Source: Microbacterium resistens NBRC 103078
GTDB lineage: Bacteria > Actinomycetota > Actinomycetes > Actinomycetales > Microbacteriaceae
NCBI RefSeq assembly: GCF_001552355.1
Contig: NZ_BCRA01000037.1
Location: 1-36,515, forward strand
Length of the DNA stretch: 36,515 nt
Direction of reading: 5' to 3'
This document shows, one piece after another, positions 18,441 to 26,943 of this stretch (position 1 is its first letter; every line of letters begins with the position of its first letter). The translations under genes and the position numbers were made by a program. The notes under the pieces were generated by a model that had not been told where the DNA came from, did not search any database, and saw only the letters and a list, made by a program, of their open reading frames with translations.

Positions 18441-18454
18441 TGCGCATATGAGCA
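18441..18454 (+). promoter_or_regulatory. Candidate operator of the SorC-type regulator
   Basis: TGCGCATATGAGCA is a 14-bp palindrome with one mismatched pair. It is centred about 48 nt upstream of the predicted start of the leaderless regulator transcript, suggesting autoregulation of the whole deo operon. Confidence 0.45.
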
Positions 18455-18482
18455 AAGGCGTGCGCGAGTGTGGGAACACGCG

Positions 18483-18488
18483 TATCCT
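18483..18488 (+). promoter_or_regulatory. Putative -10 box of a leaderless deo operon transcript
   Basis: TATCCT lies 7 nt before the GTG of the regulator gene. The spacing fits a leaderless mRNA, although the intervening CGGGAGG could also act as a very close ribosome-binding site. Confidence 0.5.
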
Positions 18489-18495
18489 CGGGAGG

Positions 18496-19449
18496 GTGAC
18501 CCCCACCCCGGCCCCGGACGACGAGCTGCTCGCCGTGCGCGTGGCCGAGCTGTACTACGACGAGGACCGCACCCAGGACGAGATCGGCTCGCTGCTCGGC
18601 ATCTCTCGATGGAAGGTGGGCCGGCTCCTGGCCCAGGCCCGCAGCGACGGCATCGTCCGGATCGAGATCATCCATCCGCGTGCCCGTCGCCTCGGGGTCG
18701 AGCGGGCGCTGCGCGAGCGGTTCGGCCTCGCGGACGCGGTCGTCGTCCCGGCCGTCGCGGACGAGGCGGACCTGCTCGATCGCGTCGCGCAGGCCGCGGC
18801 CGACCACCTCGCGGCCCTTCGGCCGGTACCGCGCACGCTCGGGGTGAGCTGGGGGCGTACGCTCACGGCGGTCTCCGAACATCTTCCCCAGGGCTGGGCG
18901 CACGGCGTGACCGTGGTGCAGATGAACGGCGGCGTGAGCGTCAACCGGCGTCCCGGCGGAGCGGCGACGCTGGCGTCGACGATCGCCCAGCGTGCCTCCG
19001 GCCGTGTCGCGCTCCTGCCGAGCCCGGCGATCCTCGAGAGGCTCGAGACGAAGCAGGCGATCGAGGCGGACCGCACCGTCGCCGGTGTCCTCGATCTCGC
19101 CGCCGCGGCCGACACCTATCTGTTCACGGCAGGGGCGTGCGACCACCGGTCCGCGCACGTTGAGAACGGATACCTCGAACCCGGCGACATCGACGAGCTG
19201 GCCCGTCGCGGCGCGGTGGGAGACGTCCTCGGACGCTACATCGACGCCGACGGGAACACCGTCGACCCCGAGCTCGACGCCCGCACCGTCGGCCTGCCGC
19301 TGGAGCGCTTGCGCGCGGCGGAGACGGCCGTCTTCGTCACGGCCGGAACCGCCAAGCACGACATCGCGCGGACCGTCGTCGCGGCGGGCCTGTGCACCGC
19401 GGTGGTCACCGATGAGGAGACCGCCCTGACCCTCCTGGAGGACAAGTGA
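18496..19449 (+). CDS. SorC/DeoR-type sugar-binding transcription regulator
   Basis: A 317-aa repressor-like protein. The N-terminal helix-turn-helix (about residues 12-50) reads VAELYYDEDRTQDEIGSLLGISRWKVGRLL, typical of the SorC family; the rest (about 65-315) is the phosphosugar-binding domain, with LGVSWGRTLTAV and VFVTAGTAKHDIARTVV. These proteins normally sense a phosphorylated sugar and repress their own operon. Since deoC follows with a GTGA overlap, deoxyribose-5-phosphate is the likely inducer (inference). The frame is open to 18418, but the GTG at 18496 is preferred because of the -10 box 7 nt before it and because the upstream part does not resemble the family. Confidence 0.88.
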   Translation: MTPTPAPDDELLAVRVAELYYDEDRTQDEIGSLLGISRWKVGRLLAQARSDGIVRIEIIHPRARRLGVERALRERFGLADAVVVPAVADEADLLDRVAQAAADHLAALRPVPRTLGVSWGRTLTAVSEHLPQGWAHGVTVVQMNGGVSVNRRPGGAATLASTIAQRASGRVALLPSPAILERLETKQAIEADRTVAGVLDLAAAADTYLFTAGACDHRSAHVENGYLEPGDIDELARRGAVGDVLGRYIDADGNTVDPELDARTVGLPLERLRAAETAVFVTAGTAKHDIARTVVAAGLCTAVVTDEETALTLLEDK

Positions 19450-20447
19450 CCACACGCGAACTCACCCGCAGGACAGCCGTGGAGGTGCTGGGCGCAGAGC
19501 CCGACGACCTCACGCTGCGCCGCTTCCTGCACGGCCTCCCGGGGGTGGACGCCGTCGGTCTCGAGCAGCGCGCCGCGGGCCTGGCGACGCGGTCGATCAA
19601 GACCTCGTCCAAGGCGTGGGCGCTGGATCGGATCATCTCGCTGATCGATCTCACGACCCTCGAAGGCGCGGACACCCCGGGCAAGGTGCGCTCGCTCGTC
19701 GCGAAGGCGAGGACCCCCGACGCCGCGGACCCGTCCACTCCGCGGGTCGCGGCGGTGTGCGTCTACGGGGACATGGTCCCGCACGCCGTGGAAGCGCTCG
19801 GCGCGATGCACGGGGATCCCGACGACGGGCTCATCTCGGTGGCCGCGGTCGCCACGGCCTTCCCCTCCGGTCGCGCCTCGCTGGACATCAAGCTCGCCGA
19901 CACGGCGGACGCCGTGGCGGCAGGTGCCGACGAGATCGACATGGTGATCGACCGCGGCGCGTTCCTGGCGGGGCGCTACGGCCAGGTGTTCGACCAGATC
20001 GCCCGGGTGAAGGAGGCCTGCCGCCGTGAGGACGGCAGCTACGCCTCTCTCAAGGTGATCCTGGAGACCGGCGAGCTCAACACCTACGACAACATCAAGC
20101 GCGCGTCGTGGCTCGGCATCCTCGCGGGCGGGGACTTCATCAAGACCTCGACCGGCAAGGTCCAGCCCGCAGCGACGCTGCCGACGACGCTGCTCATGCT
20201 GGAGACGGTGCGCGACTGGCATCGGGCGACGGGGGAGCGGATCGGCGTGAAGCCGGCCGGCGGGATCCGTTCGTCCAAGGACGCGGTCCGGTACCTCGTC
20301 ACGGTCGCGGAGACGGCCGGGGAGGACTGGCTGCAGCCGCACCTGTTCCGCTTCGGCGCGTCGAGCCTGCTCAACGACGTCCTGCTGCAGCGGCAGAAGC
20401 TCACCTCCGGCCACTACTCCGGCCCCGACTACGTCACGATCGACTAG
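19446..20447 (+). CDS. deoC: Deoxyribose-phosphate aldolase
   Basis: Cleaves 2-deoxyribose-5-phosphate to acetaldehyde and glyceraldehyde-3-phosphate, the last step of deoxynucleoside breakdown. At 333 aa it is the long form rather than the compact form of about 220-260 aa. The Schiff-base lysine is Lys233 in DFIKTSTGK; the second active-site lysine is Lys269 in GVKPAGGIR; EIDMVIDRGAFLAG is also conserved. Translation is coupled to the regulator gene by the GTGA overlap. The aldehyde dehydrogenase genes that follow could oxidise the acetaldehyde released. Confidence 0.95.
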   Translation: MTTRELTRRTAVEVLGAEPDDLTLRRFLHGLPGVDAVGLEQRAAGLATRSIKTSSKAWALDRIISLIDLTTLEGADTPGKVRSLVAKARTPDAADPSTPRVAAVCVYGDMVPHAVEALGAMHGDPDDGLISVAAVATAFPSGRASLDIKLADTADAVAAGADEIDMVIDRGAFLAGRYGQVFDQIARVKEACRREDGSYASLKVILETGELNTYDNIKRASWLGILAGGDFIKTSTGKVQPAATLPTTLLMLETVRDWHRATGERIGVKPAGGIRSSKDAVRYLVTVAETAGEDWLQPHLFRFGASSLLNDVLLQRQKLTSGHYSGPDYVTID

Positions 20448-20455
20448 GAGCACGC

Positions 20456-21898
20456 ATGTCATTCCTGGAATACGCTCCGGCGCCGGAGTCCACGGCGATC
20501 CTGAACCTGCGCGACAGCTACGGGCTGTTCATCGACGGCGAGTTCGTCGACGGCGCGGGCCCGAGCTTCGTCACCATCTCCCCGTCCGACGAGTCCCGCA
20601 TCGCGGAGATCGCGTCGGCGGACGAGCAGGACGTCGACCGCGCGGTCGCCGCAGCACGACGCGCCTATGAGAAGACCTGGTCGCGCATGAGCGGTCGCGA
20701 CCGCGGCAAGTACCTGTTCCGCATCGCCCGCCTCGTGCAGGAGCGCGCGCGCGAGCTCGCCGTGGCGGAGAGCCTCGACAACGGCAAGCCGATCAAGGAG
20801 AGCCGCGATGTCGACGTGCCGCTCGTCGCGGCCTGGTTCTTCTACTACGCGGGGTGGGCGGACAAGCTGGATCACGCCGGCCTCGGGGCCAACCCGGCGT
20901 CGCTCGGCGTCGCCGGACAGGTCATCCCCTGGAACTTCCCGCTGCTGATGCTCGCCTGGAAGCTCGCCCCGGCGCTCGCGGCGGGCAACACGGTCGTGCT
21001 CAAGCCGGCCGAGACGACGCCCCTCACCGCCCTGCTCTTCGCCGAGATCCTGCAGCAGGCGGATCTGCCGCCGGGCGTCGTCAACATCGTCACCGGTGCC
21101 GGGGCGACCGGCGCCGCCCTCGTCCGGCACCCCGACGTCGACAAGGTCGCCTTCACGGGGTCGACCGCGGTGGGCCGGGACATCGCGAAGGCCGTCGCCG
21201 GCACCCCCAAGAGGCTGACGCTGGAGCTGGGCGGCAAGGCCGCGAACATCGTGTTCGACGACGCGCCGATCGATCAGGCCGTGGAGGGCATCGTCAACGG
21301 CATCTTCTTCAACCAGGGCCACGTCTGCTGCGCCGGCAGCCGGCTGCTCGTGCAGGAATCGATCCAGGACGAGGTGCTCGACCGTCTGAAGAGCAGGCTC
21401 TCGACCCTCCGGCTCGGCGACCCGCTCGACAAGAACACCGACATCGGCGCGATCAACTCCGCCGCCCAGCTGGCCCGCATCCGCGAGCTCAGTGACATCG
21501 GCGAGGCCGAGGGCGCCGAGCGATGGACCGCGGACTGCGTGATCCCGGACAAGGGCTTCTGGTTCGCCCCGACGATCTTCACCGGCGTCGAGGCGTCGCA
21601 CCGCATCGCCCGGGAGGAGGTCTTCGGGCCCGTGCTGTCCGTGCTGACCTTCCGGACTCCGGCCGAGGCGATCGCGAAGGCGAACAACACCCCTTACGGC
21701 CTCTCCGCGGGGATCTGGAGCGACAAGGGGTCGCGGATCCTCGCCGTCGCCGACCGCCTGCGCGCCGGGGTCGTGTGGGCGAACACCTTCAACCGTTTCG
21801 ACCCCTCCAGCCCGTTCGGCGGATACAAGGAGTCCGGATACGGCCGCGAAGGCGGACGACACGGGCTGACGGCCTACCTGAAGGGAGCAGCGGCGTGA
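20456..21898 (+). CDS. NAD(P)-dependent aldehyde dehydrogenase
   Basis: A 480-aa ALDH superfamily enzyme. Motifs: PWNFPLLMLAWKLAPALAAG, FTGSTAVGRDIA, ELGGKAANIVF with general-base Glu257, FFNQGHVCCAGSRL with catalytic Cys291, and EEVFGPVLSV. The ATG at 20456 has a TAGGAG ribosome-binding site overlapping the deoC stop. In the deo operon its likely substrate is the acetaldehyde made by DeoC, but substrate specificity cannot be read from the sequence. It overlaps the next gene by 4 nt (GTGA). Confidence 0.93.
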   Translation: MSFLEYAPAPESTAILNLRDSYGLFIDGEFVDGAGPSFVTISPSDESRIAEIASADEQDVDRAVAAARRAYEKTWSRMSGRDRGKYLFRIARLVQERARELAVAESLDNGKPIKESRDVDVPLVAAWFFYYAGWADKLDHAGLGANPASLGVAGQVIPWNFPLLMLAWKLAPALAAGNTVVLKPAETTPLTALLFAEILQQADLPPGVVNIVTGAGATGAALVRHPDVDKVAFTGSTAVGRDIAKAVAGTPKRLTLELGGKAANIVFDDAPIDQAVEGIVNGIFFNQGHVCCAGSRLLVQESIQDEVLDRLKSRLSTLRLGDPLDKNTDIGAINSAAQLARIRELSDIGEAEGAERWTADCVIPDKGFWFAPTIFTGVEASHRIAREEVFGPVLSVLTFRTPAEAIAKANNTPYGLSAGIWSDKGSRILAVADRLRAGVVWANTFNRFDPSSPFGGYKESGYGREGGRHGLTAYLKGAAA

Positions 21899-22758
21899 GC
21901 AAGCGGCTGACGGTACCCAAGACGTACAAGCTGGCCATCGGCGGCGCCTTCCCGCGCAGCGAGTCCGGACGCACCTACGAGGTGCAGTCGGCGATGGGCG
22001 CCTTCCTGGCGAACGCCGCGAAGGCCTCGCGCAAGGACGCGCGGGACGCGGTCGTCGCGGCGAGGGCGGCCGTGAAGGGCTGGTCCGGGGCCACGGCGTA
22101 CAACCGCGGTCAGGTCCTCTACCGCGTCGCCGAGATCCTCGAGGGCCGGCGCGCGCAGTTCATCGACGAGATCGCCGCCCAGGAGGGGGTCTCCGCCGCG
22201 GCGGCCGGCGCGCAGGTGGACGCCGCGATCGACCTGTGGGTCTGGTACGCGGGCTGGTGCGACAAGTACGCCCAGGTCGCGGGCAACGCCAATCCCGTCG
22301 CCGGGCCGTACTTCAACATCTCCGTCCCCGAGCCGACCGGAGTGGTCGTCGTCGTGGCCCCGCAGGACTCGGCGCTGCTCGGGCTGGTGTCGGTGCTCGC
22401 GCCCGCGCTGGTCACGGGCAACGCCGTCGTGGCGGTGGCGAGCGAGCGCTACCCGCTGTCCGCGATCAGCCTCGCGGAGGTTCTCGCCACGAGCGATGTC
22501 CCCGGCGGGGTGGTGAACGTGCTGACCGGGTCGCCGGCCGAGATCGCCCCGTGGCTGGCCTCGCACGCCGACGTCAACGCGCTGGATCTCGCCGGCGCGG
22601 GCGAGCTCGACTGGGTCGATCTGCAGATCGCCGCCGCCGAGACGCTGAAGCGCGTGCTGCCGCCGGTGTCCGGCACGGCGGCGGTCGACCCGTCCCTGGA
22701 GAGGATCACCGCGTTCGTGGAGACGAAGACCGTCTGGCACACGAAGAGCATGGTCTGA
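21895..22758 (+). CDS. Truncated aldehyde dehydrogenase-like protein without catalytic residues
   Basis: A 287-aa protein related to the N-terminal NAD-binding half of ALDHs: VVAARAAVKGWSGATAYNRGQVLYRVAEILE, then VPEPTGVVVVVAPQDSALLGLVSVLAPALVTGNAVVAVAS and VPGGVVNVLTGSPAEIAPWLASH. It stops where ALDHs carry the ELGGK motif. That glutamate and the whole catalytic-cysteine domain are missing, replaced by a short unrelated end (AVDPSLERITAFVETKTVWHTKSMV). The frame is intact with no nearby downstream remnant, so it looks like a maintained pseudoenzyme rather than a recent break. Its GTGA overlap with the full-length ALDH implies stoichiometric production, possibly as a partner subunit (inference). 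Confidence 0.85.
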   Translation: MSKRLTVPKTYKLAIGGAFPRSESGRTYEVQSAMGAFLANAAKASRKDARDAVVAARAAVKGWSGATAYNRGQVLYRVAEILEGRRAQFIDEIAAQEGVSAAAAGAQVDAAIDLWVWYAGWCDKYAQVAGNANPVAGPYFNISVPEPTGVVVVVAPQDSALLGLVSVLAPALVTGNAVVAVASERYPLSAISLAEVLATSDVPGGVVNVLTGSPAEIAPWLASHADVNALDLAGAGELDWVDLQIAAAETLKRVLPPVSGTAAVDPSLERITAFVETKTVWHTKSMV

Positions 22759-22783
22759 GCCGGGATCCGGACCGAGCCGCGGA

Positions 22784-22825
22784 GGCGAGGGCCCGCACCG
22801 CCGTCTGACGGTGCGGGCCCTCGCC
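22784..22825 (+). terminator. Strong hairpin terminator of the deo operon
   Basis: A perfect 17-bp stem (GGCGAGGGCCCGCACCG and its complement) with an 8-nt loop, 25 nt after the stop of the ALDH-like gene, followed by GTGTT. Confidence 0.75.
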
Positions 22826-22938
22826 GTGTTCCTGCGCGATCCCGGGTGAGCCGGGCGGCAGCGGAAGACGGGCGGTCGCCGCGCGGATGCGATCCGACGC
22901 GATGCGCGCCGCTCCGCGCCGCTGTCGGATGCACCGGT

Positions 22939-22944
22939 TAGGCT
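22939..22944 (+). promoter_or_regulatory. Putative clpX -10 box
   Basis: TAGGCT lies 37 nt before the clpX ATG; the leader contains CTGGAGGAGG as a strong ribosome-binding site. With the terminator upstream, this indicates clpX is transcribed separately from the deo operon. No ClgR-like site is evident here. Confidence 0.45.
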
Positions 22945-22981
22945 CGAAGGACGATCTCAGGGAGCCTGGAGGAGGCCGCGA

Positions 22982-24250
22982 ATGGCACGAATCGGTGAGA
23001 GCGCCGACCTGTTCAAGTGCTCTTTCTGCGGAAAGAGCCAGAAGCAGGTGCAGCAGCTGATCGCCGGCCCCGGCGTCTACATCTGCGACGAATGCGTCGA
23101 GCTCTGCAACGAGATCATCGAGGAGCGGATGGCGGAGTCGGCCGGCGGGGCGGTGGCGGACTTCGAACTGCCCAAGCCGCGCGAGATCTTCTCCTTCCTC
23201 GAGGAGTACGTCGTCGGTCAGGAGCCGGCGAAGAAGGCGCTGGCCGTGGCCGTCTACAACCACTACAAGCGCGTGCGCGCGCACGGGACGCTGCAGCCCG
23301 CCGAGCAGAAGGCGGACGAGGTCGAGATCGCGAAGAGCAACATCCTGCTCATCGGGCCGACCGGGTGCGGCAAGACCTATCTCGCCCAGACGCTCGCGAA
23401 GCGGCTGAACGTGCCGTTCGCGGTGGCGGACGCGACCGCGCTCACCGAGGCGGGCTACGTCGGCGAGGACGTGGAGAACATCCTCCTCAAGCTGATCCAG
23501 GCCGCCGACTACGACGTCAAGCGCGCGGAGCAGGGCATCATCTACATCGACGAGGTCGACAAGATCGCCCGCAAGGCGGAGAACCCGTCGATCACCCGGG
23601 ACGTGTCCGGTGAGGGGGTGCAGCAGGCCCTCCTGAAGATCCTCGAGGGCACGGTGGCCTCGGTCCCGCCACAGGGCGGACGCAAGCACCCGCACCAGGA
23701 GTTCCTGCAGATCGACACGACGAACGTGCTCTTCATCGTCGCGGGCGCCTTCGCCGGGCTGGAGGACATCATCTCCTCCCGTGTCGGCAAGCACGGGGTC
23801 GGTTTCGGCGCTCCGCTGCACGACAAGGGGAAGGACCTGGACCTCTTCAGCGAGGTCCTGCCGGAGGACCTGCACAAGTTCGGTCTGATCCCGGAGTTCA
23901 TCGGTCGTCTGCCCGTCGTCGCCTCGGTGTCCCCGCTCGACCAGGCCGCCCTCATCGACATCCTCACCGGCCCGCGCAACGCCCTCGTCAAGCAGTACGA
24001 GCGGATGTTCCAGCTGGACGGCGTGGAACTGGAGTTCGAGGAGGAGGCGCTGCGCTCCATCGCCGACCTGGCCGTGGAGCGCAAGACCGGCGCGCGCGGA
24101 CTCCGGGCGATCCTGGAGGACGTGCTCGGCCCGATCATGTTCGAGATCCCGTCGAGCGAAGACGTGTCCAAGGTCGTCGTCACGCGCGCAGCCGTCGATG
24201 AGGGCGCTCCGCCCACGCTCGTGCTGAACCGCAAGCGCAAGAGCGCCTGA
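22982..24250 (+). CDS. clpX: ATP-dependent Clp protease ATP-binding subunit ClpX
   Basis: AAA+ unfoldase that feeds substrates to ClpP. The protein is 422 aa, the usual length. The N-terminal zinc-binding domain has Cys13, Cys16, Cys35 and Cys38. Walker A is GPTGCGKT (125-132), Walker B is [11 protein letters not shown] (about 180-190), followed by the pore and sensor regions ([20 protein letters not shown]). The ClpP-docking IGF-type loop appears as VGFGAP (about 275). The ATG follows a strong GGAGGAGG site. clpX lies about 4.6 kb from clpP2, with the deo operon in between. Confidence 0.98.
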   Translation: MARIGESADLFKCSFCGKSQKQVQQLIAGPGVYICDECVELCNEIIEERMAESAGGAVADFELPKPREIFSFLEEYVVGQEPAKKALAVAVYNHYKRVRAHGTLQPAEQKADEVEIAKSNILLIGPTGCGKTYLAQTLAKRLNVPFAVADATALTEAGYVGEDVENILLKLIQAADYDVKRAEQGIIYIDEVDKIARKAENPSITRDVSGEGVQQALLKILEGTVASVPPQGGRKHPHQEFLQIDTTNVLFIVAGAFAGLEDIISSRVGKHGVGFGAPLHDKGKDLDLFSEVLPEDLHKFGLIPEFIGRLPVVASVSPLDQAALIDILTGPRNALVKQYERMFQLDGVELEFEEEALRSIADLAVERKTGARGLRAILEDVLGPIMFEIPSSEDVSKVVVTRAAVDEGAPPTLVLNRKRKSA

Positions 24251-24266
24251 GCGCGCCCGCGGCGTC

Positions 24267-24764
24267 TCAGGCGAGGGGGAGGATCAGGTCGGTGCGCAGA
24301 TCGGCGGGATTCGTCCCCGGATCAGAGACGTACACCTCGATCCAGATCCCGCGCGGGCGACCGCCGTCGGCCGCCGCGCGTTCGGCCAGGGTCATCCAAC
24401 CCGCTCCGAGATTCTCGTAGGACCCGTGGACGGTGGTCGCCACCGCCGGGCCGGTCGGCAACGCCGATGCGATGATCCGTGCTCCGGACGCGGTGGGGAT
24501 CGGCTCCGCCGGCGCGTCCGCGACCGGGAACCCGAGCTCCAGGTCGAACGACTCGCGGGGGTCACCGAAGTATGCCGCGATGGCCGGCCCGGTCGGAATC
24601 AGCTCACCGCTGGCGAAGGCCGCGCCGATCTCGCGGTAGCCGGTGTCGAACACGTCGCGCAGGTCCGCGATGCGGAGCCCATCGTGCCGGATCACCGCCA
24701 GCGGGACGGCGTCGAGCGTGAGGGCATCGGCGGCGCCGAAGGGCTGTTCGGGGAACGCGGTCAT
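24267..24764 (-). CDS. GyrI-like small-molecule-binding domain protein
   Basis: A 165-aa cytoplasmic protein resembling the stand-alone effector-binding domain of AraC/MerR regulators (GyrI-like fold). Supporting features are the two-part repeat pattern with [17 protein letters not shown] in the first half, [24 protein letters not shown] in the second, and the C-terminal [10 protein letters not shown] with the conserved acidic residue, ending in DLILPLA. Such proteins bind hydrophobic or cationic small molecules; some hydrolyse cyclopropanone-type compounds. It has no DNA-binding domain. A GGAGG site precedes the ATG. It is convergent with clpX (16 nt apart) and follows the M3 peptidase gene on the same strand. 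Confidence 0.8.
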   Translation of the reverse strand: MTAFPEQPFGAADALTLDAVPLAVIRHDGLRIADLRDVFDTGYREIGAAFASGELIPTGPAIAAYFGDPRESFDLELGFPVADAPAEPIPTASGARIIASALPTGPAVATTVHGSYENLGAGWMTLAERAAADGGRPRGIWIEVYVSDPGTNPADLRTDLILPLA

Positions 24765-24849
24765 GGGGCCTCCGGGCTCGAGAGAAGGATCGCGTCCGCG
24801 TATCCCACGGCCAGGATAGGCGCTGCACGACGGACGCGGGGCGCCACGG

Positions 24850-26904
24850 TCAGGCGTCCAGGCCGCGCCGCTTCAGGAGCGGGCCGATCTCCGCGTCCCG
24901 CCCACGGAAGTCGCGGTACGCCTCCCGCGGGTCCTTCGAACCTCCGACGCCCAGAAGGCGGCGCCGGAACCGCTCGCCGTTCTCCCGGGTGAGGCCGCCG
25001 TTCTCCCGGAACCACTCGACCGTGTCGGCATCGAGGACCTCGCTCCAGATGTAGGAGTAGTACCCCGCGCTGTATCCGCCGGAGAAGACGTGCGCGAAAT
25101 ACGCGGCCGAGTACCGCGGGGGCACCGCGGGATCGTCGAGCCCGATCTCGGCCAGCGCCGCGGCCTCGAACCCGCCGATGTCGTCCAGGCTGTCGCCGGG
25201 GCCGATCCGGTGGATCGCCTGATCCAGCCAGGCGGCGGCGAGATACTCGCTCGTGGCGAAGCCCTGACCGAAGGCCTCCGTCGCCCTCAAGGTCTCGACG
25301 AGATGCGCGGGAAGGGGCTCGCCCGTCTCGTGGTGGCGCGCGTACCGCGCGACGACCTCCGGCCAGAGGATCCACATCTCGTTGACCTGACTCGGGAACT
25401 CCACGAAGTCCCGGAAGACGTTCGTCCCCGAGAAGTGCGGGTACGTCACCCGGGCGAGCAGGCCGTGCAGCGCGTGCCCGAACTCGTGGAACAGGGTCGT
25501 GACCTCGTCGAGCGTCAGCAGGGTCGCCTCGCCGTCGCCGGGACGCGCGACGTTGAGGTTGTTCGCCACGACGGGGAGGGTGCCGCGCAGCGCCGACTGG
25601 GAGACGATCGGGTTCATCCACGCGCCGCCGCGCTTGCTGTCGCGGGTGTAGAGGTCGAGGACGTACAGCCCGAGCGGCGACCCGTCCTCCTCGAACACCT
25701 CGAAGACCCGCGCGTCATGGTGGTAGGCCGGCAGGTCTGGTCGCTCGGCGAACGTGATGCCGTACAGGTCCGTGGCCGCGGCGAAGACCCCGTCGTGGAG
25801 GACCCGCTCGGCCTCGAACCAGGGCCGCAGGGCCGCCGAGTCGATGTCGTAGCGCTGCGTGCGCAGTCTCTCCGTGTAGAAGGCCCAGTCGTGGGCCTCG
25901 ATCCGGAAGGGCTCCGGCTCCGTGTCGTCGACGATGCGCTGGAGCGCGGCCTTCTCCGCCGCGGCGTTGCGTGCCGCCGGACGCGCCAGGTCCTTCAGCA
26001 TGCGCTCGACCGCCTCGGGGGTGCCGGCGGTCTCGTCCGCGGTCACGGCGGCGGCATGCGAGCCGTGGCCGAGCAGCTGCGCGCGCTCGGCGCGGAGGAC
26101 GGCGATCTCGGCCAGTACCCCGCGGTTGTCGTGGGGCCCGCCTCGCGAGGCCCGGGACCGCGAGGCCGCCATGATCCTCCGCCGGCTCTCGCGATGACGC
26201 AGGGCGGACAGGTACGGGTGCCCGGTGAACAGCGGCAGGGTCACGAGGTAGCGTCCGTCGAGACCGCGCTCCGCGGCGGCACGCGCGGCGGCCGAGAGCT
26301 CCCCGGCGCTGAGACCGGCAAGCTCGTCGGCGTCCTCGAAGACGACCGCGAGGTCGTTCGTCTCGGCGAGCAGGTTCTTCTCGAAGGCCGTCCCGAGCGC
26401 GGACAGCCGCTGGTTCAGCGCCGTCAGTCTCGCCTTCGACTCGGCGTCCAGTCCGGCCCCCGACAGCAGCATCTCGCGGTGCCGGCGATGCGTCAGGTAG
26501 CGCTGTTCCGCGGTGAGATCGGACCGCTGCCCGAGCTGGTCGTTCACCGCCGTGACGCGGGCGAAGAGGGCGGGATCGAGGCTGATGGCGTCCTGGTGCG
26601 CGGACATGAGGGGCGCCAGCTCCTCGTCGATCGCCTGGATGTCCTCGGTGGCGTCCGCCGAGCTGACCGTGTAGAACGCATGGGCGACGCGATCCAGCAG
26701 CTCTCCGCTGTGCTCGAGGGCCTCGATCGTGTTCTCGAACGTCGGCGCCGCCGGGTCGTCCGCGATGGCGCGGACCTCGGCACGCTGCTGCGCGAACCCC
26801 GCGTGGAAGGCGGGAAGGTAGTGCTCGGGGCGGATGACGGAGTAGTCGGGGAGCGCGTAGGGCAGCGGCGAGGGCGCAAGCAACGGGTTCGCGTCGGCGG
26901 TCAT
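24850..26904 (-). CDS. dcp: M3 family metallopeptidase (peptidyl-dipeptidase / oligopeptidase A type)
   Basis: A 684-aa cytoplasmic zinc oligopeptidase that degrades short peptides, for instance those released by Clp-type proteases. The zinc motif HEFGHALHG is at residues 473-481 (His473, Glu474, His477), and EFPSQVNEMW about 25 residues on supplies the third ligand region. The N-terminal DYSVIRPEHYLPAF and C-terminal GGYSAGYYSYIWSEVLDAD segments are characteristic of M3A enzymes (Dcp/PrlC). Dcp is favoured over PrlC by overall resemblance, not by a single decisive residue. The ATG at 26904 has a -10 box TAGGCT 6 nt upstream, so the mRNA may be leaderless. Confidence 0.93.
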   Translation of the reverse strand: MTADANPLLAPSPLPYALPDYSVIRPEHYLPAFHAGFAQQRAEVRAIADDPAAPTFENTIEALEHSGELLDRVAHAFYTVSSADATEDIQAIDEELAPLMSAHQDAISLDPALFARVTAVNDQLGQRSDLTAEQRYLTHRRHREMLLSGAGLDAESKARLTALNQRLSALGTAFEKNLLAETNDLAVVFEDADELAGLSAGELSAAARAAAERGLDGRYLVTLPLFTGHPYLSALRHRESRRRIMAASRSRASRGGPHDNRGVLAEIAVLRAERAQLLGHGSHAAAVTADETAGTPEAVERMLKDLARPAARNAAAEKAALQRIVDDTEPEPFRIEAHDWAFYTERLRTQRYDIDSAALRPWFEAERVLHDGVFAAATDLYGITFAERPDLPAYHHDARVFEVFEEDGSPLGLYVLDLYTRDSKRGGAWMNPIVSQSALRGTLPVVANNLNVARPGDGEATLLTLDEVTTLFHEFGHALHGLLARVTYPHFSGTNVFRDFVEFPSQVNEMWILWPEVVARYARHHETGEPLPAHLVETLRATEAFGQGFATSEYLAAAWLDQAIHRIGPGDSLDDIGGFEAAALAEIGLDDPAVPPRYSAAYFAHVFSGGYSAGYYSYIWSEVLDADTVEWFRENGGLTRENGERFRRRLLGVGGSKDPREAYRDFRGRDAEIGPLLKRRGLDA

Positions 26905-26910
26905 CCTCCG

Positions 26911-26916
26911 AGCCTA
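26911..26916 (-). promoter_or_regulatory. Putative -10 box of a leaderless dcp transcript
   Basis: On the minus strand TAGGCT is followed by 6 nt (CGGAGG) and then the dcp ATG. A transcription start 7 nt after the hexamer would coincide with the A of the ATG. The GGAGG directly abutting the ATG is too close to be an ordinary ribosome-binding site. Confidence 0.55.
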
Positions 26917-26943
26917 GGGGCGGGCTCGCGGACAGCGGTCGCG

